A stretch of 43,337 nucleotides of DNA. Source: Sphingobacteriales bacterium (GTDB lineage: Bacteria > Bacteroidota > Bacteroidia > Chitinophagales > Chitinophagaceae). The DNA lies in NCBI GenBank assembly GCA_016192105.1, contig JACPUV010000005.1, positions 1 through 43,337 on the forward strand, written 5' to 3'. Below, in pieces: positions 17,807-26,641 of the stretch. Position 1 is the stretch's first letter. Every line of letters begins with the position of its first letter. Both the position numbers and the translations under genes were made by a program. The notes beneath the pieces are model-generated. The model was given only the letters and a program-made list of their open reading frames with translations. It had not been told where the DNA came from and made no database searches.

Positions 17807-19036
17807 ATGTCAATCCGGGAAAATTTTGTAGTGCCAAAGCGGTATAATACCATTGCCTTAGCGTTAATGGCGGTAGGTATCCTGGCAATTATTGGGTTAT
17901 ATGTTACCAGTGGATCCAAAAGCGACCCCCATGCATCTGCCCGGTTCTGGGCTTCCCTGCTGCAAAACAGTGTATTCTTTTTGCTGGTAGTGAATGCTTC
18001 CATGTTCTTTATCTGCGCCACTACGCTGGCATGGGGCGGTTGGCAGATGGCTTTCCGCCGGGTGCCGGAAGCGATCTCTGCTGTTGTACCGGTGATCGGG
18101 GTGATCGCCGGCGCGATCTTACTCGCGATTGCTTTTGGTGGTGACCATACTATTTACCACTGGACAGATACCCATCATGTGGCGGAAGATTCTATTCTGT
18201 CGCACAAAAAAGGATTCCTGAATACGACTTTCTTTGCGGTAGCAACTGTCCTGACCATTGTACTCTGGTCCTTTCTCGGCTGGAAAATGCGGCAACTCTC
18301 CCGCAGCCTGGATGCGAAACCCCTCGCTACGGTGGCGGAAAAAAAGAAATATATCTGGAACAATACTGTTTGGGCGGCCCTTTATATCGTGGTGTTCTCC
18401 CTGACCGTTATGTCCTCCATCCCCTGGTTATGGTTAATGAGTATTGATGCGCACTGGTACAGCACCATGTACAGCTGGTACACTTTTGCCAGTACCTTTG
18501 TAGCCGGGATGGCACTGATCGCCCTCTTCGTGGTATTCCTGAAGAACAACGGCTACCTGGAATATACCAATAATGAACACCTCCATGACATTGGTATATT
18601 CATGTTCGCTTTCTCCGTGTTCTGGACCTATCTCTGGTTCTCCCAGTTCATGCTGATCTGGTATGCCAATATTCCCGAGGAAACCATTTATTTCCAGCCC
18701 CGTGCACACGGGATATACAAGGGAATTTTCTGGCTCATGTTTATAATCAATTTTATCGCTCCTTTGTTAATATTAATGAGCCGGGACGCCAAAAGAAACT
18801 ACGGAACAATTACATTTATGGCGATCCTGATCATATTCGGTCACTGGCTGGACTTTTACCAGATGGTATTCCCGGCCGTATCACCGGATAAAGTGCCGAT
18901 GATATTGTACGACTTTGGAGTGGCGCTTGGTTTTGTGGGACTGATCATGTTTGTAACCGGAAGGGCCCTGAGCAAGGCGCCGCTCCTGGCCAAAAACCAC
19001 CCCTTTGTAAAAGAAAGCCTGATCCACCACACCTGA
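17807..19036 (+). CDS. actF: Alternative complex III subunit ActF
   Basis: A 409-residue membrane protein of about ten helices, the second large membrane subunit of ACIII, related to ActC/NrfD. Recognisable parts include the opening IRENFVVPKRYNTIALALM, IYHWTDTHHVAEDSILSHK and a C-terminal NHPFVKESLIHHT. In the complex it packs against ActC and contributes a possible proton path. It is the last act gene; coxB starts 63 bp later, so ACIII and oxidase are made from one transcript. No actG is present, as expected for Bacteroidota. Confidence 0.94.
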   Translation: MSIRENFVVPKRYNTIALALMAVGILAIIGLYVTSGSKSDPHASARFWASLLQNSVFFLLVVNASMFFICATTLAWGGWQMAFRRVPEAISAVVPVIGVIAGAILLAIAFGGDHTIYHWTDTHHVAEDSILSHKKGFLNTTFFAVATVLTIVLWSFLGWKMRQLSRSLDAKPLATVAEKKKYIWNNTVWAALYIVVFSLTVMSSIPWLWLMSIDAHWYSTMYSWYTFASTFVAGMALIALFVVFLKNNGYLEYTNNEHLHDIGIFMFAFSVFWTYLWFSQFMLIWYANIPEETIYFQPRAHGIYKGIFWLMFIINFIAPLLILMSRDAKRNYGTITFMAILIIFGHWLDFYQMVFPAVSPDKVPMILYDFGVALGFVGLIMFVTGRALSKAPLLAKNHPFVKESLIHHT

Positions 19037-19099
19037 TCGCTACGGTGCGGGAATCAGTTGTTGTCAGATATTAGAATAAAAACCATCTCATTTTAAGTT

Positions 19100-20146
19100 A
19101 TGCAGACATTTTTCATTGTCGCAATTTTAGCGCTGGGCTTTTTAATCACCTTCCAGATCGCCAAAGCCAGTGAGTATGTGGCCGTATTAAGGGGCTATGA
19201 GCGGTCCCGCCTGCAAAGCAACCGGATCAACGGCTTCCTGCTGCTGGCTTTCCTGGTCATCGGCCTGGTAGGTGTATTTTATTGCAACGAACGGCTCAAG
19301 GGAAAAATCCTGGGCGTTCCCGCTTCTGATCACGGGGTGCTGGTGGACCGGATGCTGTATGTAACCCTCGGGATCACTTTTTTTGTATTTGTGCTGACCC
19401 AGATCGGCCTTTTCTGGTTTTCTTATAAATACCAGGAGAAAGAGAATCAAAAGCCTTTTTATTTTCCCCATAACAATAAGCTCGAACTGATCTGGACCGT
19501 CATTCCTGCCATCACCCTGACAGTGCTGGTGGGTTTTGGTATTTTCTACTGGTTTAAAATCACCGGGACCGCACCCAAGAACGCGATGCGGGTGGAAGTA
19601 ACGGGCAAGCAGTTTGGCTGGGAATTCCGCTACCCGGGTAAAGACGGGGTGCTGGGTAAAAAATATTTCAAGAATGTAAATCCTGCGGCCAACAATCCTG
19701 CCGGCCAGATCTGGGATGATCCCGCCAACTATGATGATGTATTTGTAGAGCAGGAAATGCACCTGGTGGTCAACAAACCGGTTCAGCTGGTGATTGGTGC
19801 CAAAGATGTGATCCATGATGTGGGCCTGGCCCATTTCCGGATGAAGATGGATGCCGTGCCCGGCACACCCACTACCATGTGGTTTACGCCGACCTATACC
19901 ACCCGGCAAATGCGGGAGAAAACGGGTAACCCGGATTTTGTGTACGAGATCTCCTGCGACCAGATGTGCGGCAAGGGCCACTGGAGCATGCGGGGGCTTA
20001 TTGTGGTGGAAACACAGGCCGAGTTTGATGCCTGGATGGCTTCCAAAAAACCGCAGTACCTGGTGGCGAATCCCGGTAAGGACCCGGCTGTGAAAACAGA
20101 TACACTAAGTGCTGCAGCGCCGGTAACCGGTGCGGTAATCAGATAA
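19100..20146 (+). CDS. coxB: Cytochrome c oxidase subunit II
   Basis: A 348-residue subunit carrying the binuclear CuA centre that accepts electrons from ACIII. Three hydrophobic segments lie in the first 160 residues, one more than usual, then a cupredoxin domain. CuA ligands seen: the His in DVIHDVG (about 238) and, near 286-297, CDQMCGKGHWSM, which gives two Cys, His and Met. There is no fused cytochrome c domain, fitting direct transfer from ACIII. It is 43 bp upstream of coxA. Confidence 0.96.
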   Translation: MQTFFIVAILALGFLITFQIAKASEYVAVLRGYERSRLQSNRINGFLLLAFLVIGLVGVFYCNERLKGKILGVPASDHGVLVDRMLYVTLGITFFVFVLTQIGLFWFSYKYQEKENQKPFYFPHNNKLELIWTVIPAITLTVLVGFGIFYWFKITGTAPKNAMRVEVTGKQFGWEFRYPGKDGVLGKKYFKNVNPAANNPAGQIWDDPANYDDVFVEQEMHLVVNKPVQLVIGAKDVIHDVGLAHFRMKMDAVPGTPTTMWFTPTYTTRQMREKTGNPDFVYEISCDQMCGKGHWSMRGLIVVETQAEFDAWMASKKPQYLVANPGKDPAVKTDTLSAAAPVTGAVIR

Positions 20147-20189
20147 AAAAATTGTAACGACCCGCAACGTTGTTTAAATAAAAGTAACT

Positions 20190-21998
20190 ATGAGCGAAGC
20201 AATCAATATACATTCCGGAGCAGCCGGGCATGCTGTACATCACGATGATCACGGGCACGGACATCCTGAGCAGTCTTTTATCTCGAAGTATATCTTCAGT
20301 ATGGACCACAAAACAATTGGTAAGCAGTTCCTGATTACCGGTATTGTCTGGGCCATTATCGGGGGATTGTTCTCTGTACTCTTCCGGTTGCAGCTGGGTT
20401 TTCCTGATCAGAGCTTTCCGATCCTGGAAACCTTCTTTGGTCATTGGGCAAAAGGCGGACAGATTCAGCCGGAGTTTTATTACGGACTCGTTACCATCCA
20501 CGGGACCGTACTGGTATTCTTTGTACTGACTGCCGGATTGAGCGGTACTTTCGCCAACCTGCTTATTCCCCTTCAGATCGGAGCCCGGGATATGGCTTCT
20601 CCTTTCCTGAACATGCTTTCTTACTGGTTCTTTTTTATCGCCAGTATCATCATGCTGTCTTCCATCTTCGTACATACCGGCCCCGCATCAGGGGGATGGA
20701 CCATGTACCCCCCGCTGAGTGCCCTGCGCCAGGCGGGTGATGGTCAGAAGATCGGTACCGATCTCTGGCTGATCGCGATGGCCCTCTTTATTGTATCCTC
20801 CCTGCTGGGCGGTCTGAACTATATCTCTACGATCCTGAATATGCGTACAAAGGGAATGAGTATGACCCGCCTGCCCTTGCCGGTATGGGCCATGTTCTTC
20901 ACCGCTGTACTGGGTGTATTGTCTTTCCCGGTCTTATTATCCGGTGCCATCCTGCTGATCTTTGATCGTAACCTCGGGACCAGTTTCTACCTGAGTGATA
21001 TCGTGATCAACGGGGAGATTCTGCCGAATGAAGGAGGAAGCGCCATTTTGTACCAGCACTTGTTCTGGTTCCTGGGTCACCCCGAAGTATATATCATCCT
21101 GCTGCCCGCAATGGGAATGGTGTCTGAAATATTGTCGGTGAATGCCCGCAAACCCATTTTCGGTTATATGGCCATGCTGGGGTCTATGTTCTCGATCGCC
21201 GTCCTGGCCTTCCTGGTATGGGCGCACCACATGTTTGTAACAGGACTGAATCCGTTCCTCGGATCCGTGTTTGTGTTACTGACCCTGCTGATCGCGGTGC
21301 CTTCGGCCATTAAAGTATTCAACTGGCTTACGACCCTCTGGAGGGGAAATATCCGCTTCACCCCGGCTGCCTTGTTTGCCATCGGTTTTGTGAGCTTATT
21401 CATTTCCGGGGGGCTGACCGGTATCTTCCTGGGTAACTCCACCATTGATATTCACCTGCACGATACCATGTTCGTAGTGGCGCACTTCCACATTGTAATG
21501 GGAGTGGCTTCCTTCTTTGGCATGTTTGCCGGTGTGTACCACTGGTTCCCCAAGATGTTTGGCCGCTATCTGAACAATACCCTCGGTTACCTGCATTTCT
21601 GGGTAACGATGGTTGGGGCCTACCTGATCTTCTGGCCCATGCACTACCAGGGCCTGGCCGGTATGCCGCGCCGTTATCTTGATAAAAGAGGCTGGGTTTC
21701 TTTTAACCAGTTCGCCGACCTCGATAAAATGATCACGGTTGTATCCATCATTGTATTTGCGGTGCAGCTGATGTTTGTGTTCAACTTTTTCTATTCCATT
21801 TTCAAAGGAAGAAAAGTAACCAGCCAGAATCCCTGGGGAGCCAATACCCTTGAGTGGACGACGAAGATCAAACCGGGGCATGGGAACTGGGACGGAGAAA
21901 TTCCGGAAGTACACCGCTGGCCCTACGATTATGCGAAGGATGGCCGTGAGTTTATCCCGCAGACAGAACCGGTGGGGGCGAATGAATCGAAACATTAG
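20190..21998 (+). CDS. coxA: Cytochrome c oxidase subunit I (A1-type haem-copper oxidase)
   Basis: A 602-residue catalytic subunit reducing O2 to water at haem a3-CuB and pumping protons. Haem a ligands are the His in TIHGTVLVFF (about 105) and the second His of HFHIVMG (about 435); the first His of that motif binds haem a3. CuB ligands are in GHPEVY (about 296-301) and WAHHM (about 346). The GHPEVY motif also contains the D-channel Glu and cross-linked Tyr. The D-channel entry is in NLLIPLQIGARDMA, and the K-channel Lys in VPSAIKVFNW. These make it A1-type. The N-terminus is His-rich (HDDHGHGH). Confidence 0.97.
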   Translation: MSEAINIHSGAAGHAVHHDDHGHGHPEQSFISKYIFSMDHKTIGKQFLITGIVWAIIGGLFSVLFRLQLGFPDQSFPILETFFGHWAKGGQIQPEFYYGLVTIHGTVLVFFVLTAGLSGTFANLLIPLQIGARDMASPFLNMLSYWFFFIASIIMLSSIFVHTGPASGGWTMYPPLSALRQAGDGQKIGTDLWLIAMALFIVSSLLGGLNYISTILNMRTKGMSMTRLPLPVWAMFFTAVLGVLSFPVLLSGAILLIFDRNLGTSFYLSDIVINGEILPNEGGSAILYQHLFWFLGHPEVYIILLPAMGMVSEILSVNARKPIFGYMAMLGSMFSIAVLAFLVWAHHMFVTGLNPFLGSVFVLLTLLIAVPSAIKVFNWLTTLWRGNIRFTPAALFAIGFVSLFISGGLTGIFLGNSTIDIHLHDTMFVVAHFHIVMGVASFFGMFAGVYHWFPKMFGRYLNNTLGYLHFWVTMVGAYLIFWPMHYQGLAGMPRRYLDKRGWVSFNQFADLDKMITVVSIIVFAVQLMFVFNFFYSIFKGRKVTSQNPWGANTLEWTTKIKPGHGNWDGEIPEVHRWPYDYAKDGREFIPQTEPVGANESKH

Positions 21999-22009
21999 GC
22001 CTCCCCAAA

Positions 22010-22126
22010 CCTGCCTGACCGGCAGGCAGGCCCCTCCAAAGGAGGGGCTTAAGAGTCCTGAAGCAGATATAGACATTACAAAATTAAACGGTCTTAAGTC
22101 CCCCTTTGGGGGATTTAGGGGGCCGA
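22010..22126. repeat. Cluster of REP-like palindromes between coxA and ctaB
   Basis: Three hairpins in a row: CCTGCCTG-ACCGG-CAGGCAGG (22010-22030), CCCCTCC-AAA-GGAGGGG (22031-22047), and CCCCC-TTT-GGGGG (22100-22112) followed by ATTTAGGGGG. The segments CTTAAGA (22048-22054) and TCTTAAG (22092-22098) are also complementary, so the whole stretch can fold as one large structure. A related GCCTGCCT hairpin is at 43090-43112. Looks like a dispersed intergenic element rather than a terminator, since ctaB follows directly. Confidence 0.7.
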
Positions 22127-22135
22127 TAGAAGGCG

Positions 22136-23011
22136 ATGAAAAAGATTAAGGACTATGTGCAATTGATGAAGCCTTCGCTGAGTATCATGGTGGTGTTCAG
22201 CAGCGTGATCAGTTACCTGCTGGCGCCGAAAGTTGTGGAATACAACTGGGGCATGATACTCTTGCTCTTTGCAGGTGGGATGCTGGTATCAGGAAGCGCC
22301 AATGCGATCAACCAGGTAGTGGAAAAAGATACGGATGCACGGATGAAACGGACCTCCACCCGACCCGTTGCGGCGGGAAGGATAACGGTTACGGAGGGCT
22401 GGGTCTTTGCAGTGGTTACAGGAGCAGCCGGAATCTTTTTGCTCGGCGCGTATTTTAACTGGTTATCCGCGGGACTGGCTGCTTTCAGTTTGTTCCTCTA
22501 CGCTTTTATCTATACGCCGTTGAAGAAAGTCAATTCAATCGCGGTATTGATGGGAGCCGTACCCGGGGCCCTGCCCTGTTTGATCGGCTGGGCAGCGGGG
22601 GATGATAAACTTTCCACCGGCGGATGGATCCTGTTTGCCTTCCAGTTTTTCTGGCAATTTCCCCATTTCTGGGCGATTGCCTGGGTGGCACACCGGGATT
22701 ATTCGGCGGTTGGATTTAAGCTCTTGCCGGCTAACGAAGGACCGACAAAGTTTACGGCGATACAGACCATCGCGTATTCCTTATTACTGGTGCCGGTAAC
22801 GCTGCTGCCTTATTTCACCGGCATGTGCAGTTATGATGATATGGCCGGCCTGATCAGTATCGGTCTTATTATCCTGGCCAATCTTTTTATGATCGGTCGT
22901 TGTATTGTGCTGTACCGGACGATGGAAGTAAGTGCTGCGCGGAAAGTGATGTTTGGTAGTTATATGTACCTGCCGGTTGTACTGTTCGCCTTATTGCTTA
23001 GTAAAATTTAG
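22136..23011 (+). CDS. ctaB: Protohaem IX farnesyltransferase (haem O synthase)
   Basis: A 291-residue UbiA-family membrane enzyme adding a farnesyl group to haem b to give haem O, the precursor of haem A for the oxidase encoded next to it. The active-site motif NQVVEKDTDARMKRTSTRP is at about 59-77; it has Glu in place of the first Asp of the usual DxxD pattern, a conservative change. A second conserved loop is FFWQFPHFWAIAWVAHRDY. About eight or nine membrane helices. No ctaA (haem A synthase) is present in this window. Confidence 0.95.
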   Translation: MKKIKDYVQLMKPSLSIMVVFSSVISYLLAPKVVEYNWGMILLLFAGGMLVSGSANAINQVVEKDTDARMKRTSTRPVAAGRITVTEGWVFAVVTGAAGIFLLGAYFNWLSAGLAAFSLFLYAFIYTPLKKVNSIAVLMGAVPGALPCLIGWAAGDDKLSTGGWILFAFQFFWQFPHFWAIAWVAHRDYSAVGFKLLPANEGPTKFTAIQTIAYSLLLVPVTLLPYFTGMCSYDDMAGLISIGLIILANLFMIGRCIVLYRTMEVSAARKVMFGSYMYLPVVLFALLLSKI

Positions 23012-23026
23012 AACATAAAAAGAGAG

Positions 23027-23599
23027 ATGGAAATCGTGGGAAATCAGGAAAAACAAAAAATGCACCCGCACAAATTTACGTTGTGGGTGGCGATCGGCAG
23101 CCTGGTGATGATGTTCGCGGGACTGACCAGTGCGTTTATCGTAAAGAGCAACCAGGTCAACTGGAAGCCGGTCAGCCTGCCCAGGGTGTTCTGGGTGTCC
23201 ACCGGGATCATCCTGCTGAGCAGCCTGGCGATCCAGCTGGCGGTAAGATCTTTTAAAAACCGTGAAATGAACAGGTACCGGCTGCTGACCGGGATCACCG
23301 TTTTGCTTGGCGCTGCATTTCTGGTATGCCAGTGGATGGGCTTCCGGGAATTATGGGCACAGCAGATCACATTCAGGGGAGCCGGGGGAGGACAATTTTT
23401 ATACGTGATCTTCGGCCTGCATGCCCTGCATGTGCTGGGCGGACTGATCGCACTCTTTATTATGTTCATCAAAGGGTTCTTTGGGAAAACGAAATTATAC
23501 AGTTCTGTACCGGTGGAAGTAGCGGCAACCTACTGGCATTTTGTGGATGCACTCTGGATCTACCTGCTGGTATTTTTCCTGGTAATCGGAAAGAACTAA
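23027..23599 (+). CDS. Cytochrome c oxidase subunit III, first copy
   Basis: A 190-residue five-helix protein of the haem-copper oxidase subunit III family, with the signatures LHALHVLGGLIALF and VEVAATYWHFVDALWIYLLV. It is a short, minimal subunit III. The start is 15 bp after ctaB and it is followed by a second, larger subunit III gene 37 bp later. Two consecutive subunit III genes are usual in Bacteroidota ACIII-oxidase operons. Confidence 0.93.
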   Translation: MEIVGNQEKQKMHPHKFTLWVAIGSLVMMFAGLTSAFIVKSNQVNWKPVSLPRVFWVSTGIILLSSLAIQLAVRSFKNREMNRYRLLTGITVLLGAAFLVCQWMGFRELWAQQITFRGAGGGQFLYVIFGLHALHVLGGLIALFIMFIKGFFGKTKLYSSVPVEVAATYWHFVDALWIYLLVFFLVIGKN

Positions 23600-23636
23600 C
23601 TGACATAAACGAAACAAGTAAAACCTGACAACTGAC

Positions 23637-24509
23637 ATGGCGACAACAGCAACAGTACATCAGACCAAGTGGTGGAGCGGTGGTAAAAGCCCCTTCAACC
23701 TGGAGTATGGCAAACTGATGATGTGGTATTTTTTGATGAGTGATGCCTTTACTTTCGGCGCATTCCTCATTTCCTACGGGTCTATCCGTTTTAGCCAGAA
23801 CTTCTGGCCGGATCCCAACGTGGTATTCAACGCATTCCCGGGAGCCGGGCATGCCAACCTTCCGCTTGCCTTCGTGAGTGTGATGACTTTTATCCTCATC
23901 ATCAGTTCCGTAACGATGGTGCTGGCGGTACATGCCGGTCACAAGGGCGATAAAGCCGGTGTGATCAAATGGCTGGGCTGGACAATTGTGGGAGGGCTCG
24001 CCTTCCTTAGTTGCCAGGCATGGGAGTGGCATCACCTGATCACCGGTGAACATGCCGTGCTGGTGGATGGTAAGATCGATATCATCGGGCAGACCATGCG
24101 GGTCAACCCCTGGGGCGCCCTGGCCAATCATGAAGCCGTGGCCGCTGCCCTGCAAAACACTTCCCACGAAACACTGGTCAACCTGGCCCACCAGGGTAAT
24201 CATGCCCTTGCGCATGAACAACTCAGCGCCATGACCGATAAACAACTGATCAGCTCGATCAACCTGGAAGAACTGCATGTCCGCGCCAAGGGCCCGGTCG
24301 CTTTCGGAGGTTATTTCTTCGGGATCACCGGTTTCCATGGATTCCACGTACTTTCCGGGGTGGTGATCAATATCATCATGCTGACGATGACACAGAAAAA
24401 TGTATTCCAGAACCGGGGCCATTACCTGATGATCGAAAAAGCCGGTTTGTACTGGCACTTTGTGGACCTGGTTTGGGTATTCGTATTCCTCTGTTTCTAC
24501 CTGATTTAA
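23637..24509 (+). CDS. Cytochrome c oxidase subunit III, second copy with an inserted domain
   Basis: A 290-residue subunit III homologue. It starts in family style with KLMMWYFLMSDAFTFGAFL and ends with FHGFHVLSGVVINI and KAGLYWHFVDLVWVFVFLCF. Between the helices, about residues 135-220, there is an 85-residue hydrophilic insert (from GEHAVLVDGKIDI to ELHVRAKGPVA) that is absent from the neighbouring copy and contains many His. The insert should face one side of the membrane as a separate lobe. It is a paralogue of the gene just upstream. Confidence 0.93.
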   Translation: MATTATVHQTKWWSGGKSPFNLEYGKLMMWYFLMSDAFTFGAFLISYGSIRFSQNFWPDPNVVFNAFPGAGHANLPLAFVSVMTFILIISSVTMVLAVHAGHKGDKAGVIKWLGWTIVGGLAFLSCQAWEWHHLITGEHAVLVDGKIDIIGQTMRVNPWGALANHEAVAAALQNTSHETLVNLAHQGNHALAHEQLSAMTDKQLISSINLEELHVRAKGPVAFGGYFFGITGFHGFHVLSGVVINIIMLTMTQKNVFQNRGHYLMIEKAGLYWHFVDLVWVFVFLCFYLI

Positions 24510-24566
24510 TCATAAACGACCGGCATTTAACGACCCCTGATTTTAAAATTTGTAATTTATCTGAAT

Positions 24567-25028
24567 ATGCAACATCCGGCTTTCGAAGAAGTAACAATCC
24601 ATCACCATCATGCTGACGATGAGAGCTTCCATAAAAAGGTCAGGAAGACCACGATCCTCCTTTCCGTGATTACGGTGATTGAACTGGCCATCGGTCTCTC
24701 TATCTATACCATTCACAAAGGGGAAGATCCCAATGAATTACTGGTGCTGATGTTCAAGGGGATGGTATGCATCCTGACCCTGGCCAAAGCGTATTATATC
24801 GTTTCCGTATTTATGCACCTGGGGGATGAGATCCGGAATATGATCATGACCATTGTGGTACCCCTGATGCTTTTTATCTGGTTCATTGCCGCCTTTATCT
24901 GGGATGGTAATTCCTATAAAAACCTGCGGAACACGTACGACAAGCATTTCAAGGAAACTACGATGCCTGTTAAGCATGGTCAGAAAGAAGAGGCCAAACC
25001 GGCTGCACCGGCCAGCGGTAAGGAATAG
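24567..25028 (+). CDS. Cytochrome c oxidase subunit IV family protein
   Basis: A 153-residue protein with three predicted membrane helices (about 29-46, 57-80 and 88-110), the arrangement of prokaryotic cytochrome c oxidase subunit IV. The stretch LTLAKAYYIVSVFMHLGDEIRNM is a family mark. The N-terminus is His-rich (IHHHHADDESFHKK) and the C-terminal tail Lys/Ala/Pro-rich. It follows the second subunit III by 57 bp. It likely helps assemble or stabilise CuB in subunit I. Confidence 0.9.
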   Translation: MQHPAFEEVTIHHHHADDESFHKKVRKTTILLSVITVIELAIGLSIYTIHKGEDPNELLVLMFKGMVCILTLAKAYYIVSVFMHLGDEIRNMIMTIVVPLMLFIWFIAAFIWDGNSYKNLRNTYDKHFKETTMPVKHGQKEEAKPAAPASGKE

Positions 25029-25052
25029 GGGCTGAAGGAATTTATAAAACGT

Positions 25053-25099
25053 AACCATTAAACCGGCCATCCGATGAACAAGGAGACGGTTTAATGGTT
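25053..25099 (+). other. Strong hairpin between subunit IV and sco genes
   Basis: A perfect 13-bp inverted repeat, AACCATTAAACCG (25053-25065) and its complement (25087-25099), enclosing 21 nt, followed by only a few T. It may act as a partial terminator or an mRNA-stabilising structure that lowers expression of the downstream assembly genes. Confidence 0.6.
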
Positions 25100-25121
25100 T
25101 TATCATTTAATAACATGTACC

Positions 25122-25928
25122 GTGAATAAGAAAGCATTAATAGCTGTGCTGATCGCCCTGATGGTCCCGCTGGTTTCCTATTTTATTGTAAAAGAGGAAA
25201 GCGAGAGCGCTATTCACATGCCCCGCCATTATTTACCGGACTCCATCATCAGTAATACAGAAAAGGGAAAGCGGGTAACTGATACGGTATGGCACCGGGT
25301 AGCGGATATTTCGCTGACCAACCAGGACGGGAAAAAAGTGAGCCTGGACAGTCTCCGCGGTAAGATCCTGATCGCCGATTTCTTTTTCACCCGCTGCCCC
25401 ACGATTTGCCCCGGGATGACCCTGAATATGAAACGACTGGCGGAGTCCATACACAATGGCCAGCGGGTGGGTGACAAGACCAATAAACAGGTACATTTTC
25501 TTTCTTTCAGCGTGGACCCGGAAAGAGACTCGGTGGAGCGCCTGAAATACTGGGCCAACCGGTTCCAGGTCAACCCGGAACAATGGTGGCTGCTCACAGG
25601 CGATAAGAAGGCCATTTATGATTTTGCGTTAAATGAAATAAAGCTGGGCCTGGTTGACGGGGAAGGCGTGGATACCAATTTTGTTCACAGTGATAAATTT
25701 GTACTGATCGACAGCAACCGGCTGGTCCGCGGTTATTACAGCGGCCTGGATTCCGCTTCTCTTTCGTCCCTCTCGCAGGACCTGGTGATGCTGACGATGG
25801 AAAAAGACCCGAAAGGGAAAAGTTTTTTAGCAGGCAAACTGCAGATCATAGCCGTTTCGTTTTTAATTGCTGTTATCGGGGTATTCCTGTTACTGTACTT
25901 TATCAATAAAAATAAATCCAATGCTTAA
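25122..25928 (+). CDS. SCO1/SenC-family copper chaperone
   Basis: A 268-residue thioredoxin-fold protein that delivers copper to the CuA site of oxidase subunit II. It starts with GTG. An N-terminal membrane anchor (about 4-22) is followed by the SCO domain with the metal-binding CPTIC motif (Cys about 92 and 96) and the conserved His in NFVHSDKF (about 188). Unusually for the short members, there is a second, C-terminal membrane helix (about 241-261), so the domain is tethered at both ends. Its 3' end overlaps the next gene by 8 bp. Confidence 0.93.
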   Translation: MNKKALIAVLIALMVPLVSYFIVKEESESAIHMPRHYLPDSIISNTEKGKRVTDTVWHRVADISLTNQDGKKVSLDSLRGKILIADFFFTRCPTICPGMTLNMKRLAESIHNGQRVGDKTNKQVHFLSFSVDPERDSVERLKYWANRFQVNPEQWWLLTGDKKAIYDFALNEIKLGLVDGEGVDTNFVHSDKFVLIDSNRLVRGYYSGLDSASLSSLSQDLVMLTMEKDPKGKSFLAGKLQIIAVSFLIAVIGVFLLLYFINKNKSNA

Positions 25929-26463
25929 AGCCGCCTGGAACAAAAACGATAAAAAGGCAAAAAGCCTGATCTGGATATTTTCGGTGGTGGTTTTTACAGC
26001 TGTTGTATTGCTGGGCCGCTTCAAGCTACAGGTGAACCTGGGATTTGATGTGCATATTTTTGCGCAGGCGAATGCCCTGATCAATTCCGCTGTGGCGGTC
26101 CTCCTCGTTGGGGCCCTGGTGGCTGTGAAATCAAAGAAGTACCGCCTGCACAGGGCGCTGATACTGTCAGCCATGATCCTGTCCGTTCTTTTCCTGGTCA
26201 GTTATATCTGTCACCACCTGTTTGCCGGGGAAACAAAATTCGGTGCAGAAGGCATTGCCAAAACCATTTATTATCTCATTTTATTTACGCATATTCCACT
26301 CGCGGGACTGATCCTGCCTTTCATATTATTTACAGCTTACAGGGCACTGATTGGGGAATGGCCCACACATAAAAAACTGGCCCGGATCACCTGGCCTGTG
26401 TGGTTTTATGTGGCGGTGACCGGTGTGATCGTGTACTGGATGATCAGCCCTTACTATGTGTAA
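25921..26463 (+). CDS. DUF420 membrane protein (YozB/CtaM-like)
   Basis: A 180-residue protein with about five membrane helices. The ATG at 25921 overlaps the sco stop by 8 bp and gives MLKAAWNKNDKKAKS, a fitting start; an upstream extension in the frame is not needed. The segments GRFKLQVNLGFDVHIFAQANALINS and YLILFTHIPLAGLILPF match DUF420, whose members next to oxidase genes help mature haem-copper oxidases. Final gene of the act-cox operon, followed by a terminator-like hairpin. Confidence 0.88.
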   Translation: MLKAAWNKNDKKAKSLIWIFSVVVFTAVVLLGRFKLQVNLGFDVHIFAQANALINSAVAVLLVGALVAVKSKKYRLHRALILSAMILSVLFLVSYICHHLFAGETKFGAEGIAKTIYYLILFTHIPLAGLILPFILFTAYRALIGEWPTHKKLARITWPVWFYVAVTGVIVYWMISPYYV

Positions 26464-26531
26464 GCTTCAGACTGCATAAAAAACACCTGGGATACAATCA
26501 GTGGCTTCCCGAAAGGCGAAGAGAATGTGGA

Positions 26532-26555
26532 AAGCTGCTTCAGCTTATAGTTTTT
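26532..26555 (+). terminator. Terminator of the act-cox operon
   Basis: AAGCTG-CTT-CAGCTT (26532-26546), then ATAG and five T (26551-26555), 68 bp past the DUF420 stop codon and before the two-component genes. The stem is short (6 bp), so strength is uncertain. Confidence 0.5.
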
Positions 26556-26641
26556 CGTCCGCTGAAACCTGCTTTCCGGTAGGCAGCGGCAGCTGTTGGT
26601 TGTAAGTCATTCGCTTTTCAGCAATTTACCGGAACTTTAGC

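Noticed and set aside
23469..24458. 329-residue minus-strand open frame opposite oxidase subunit III.
   Set aside because: Shadow frame; the plus strand has clear subunit III motifs.
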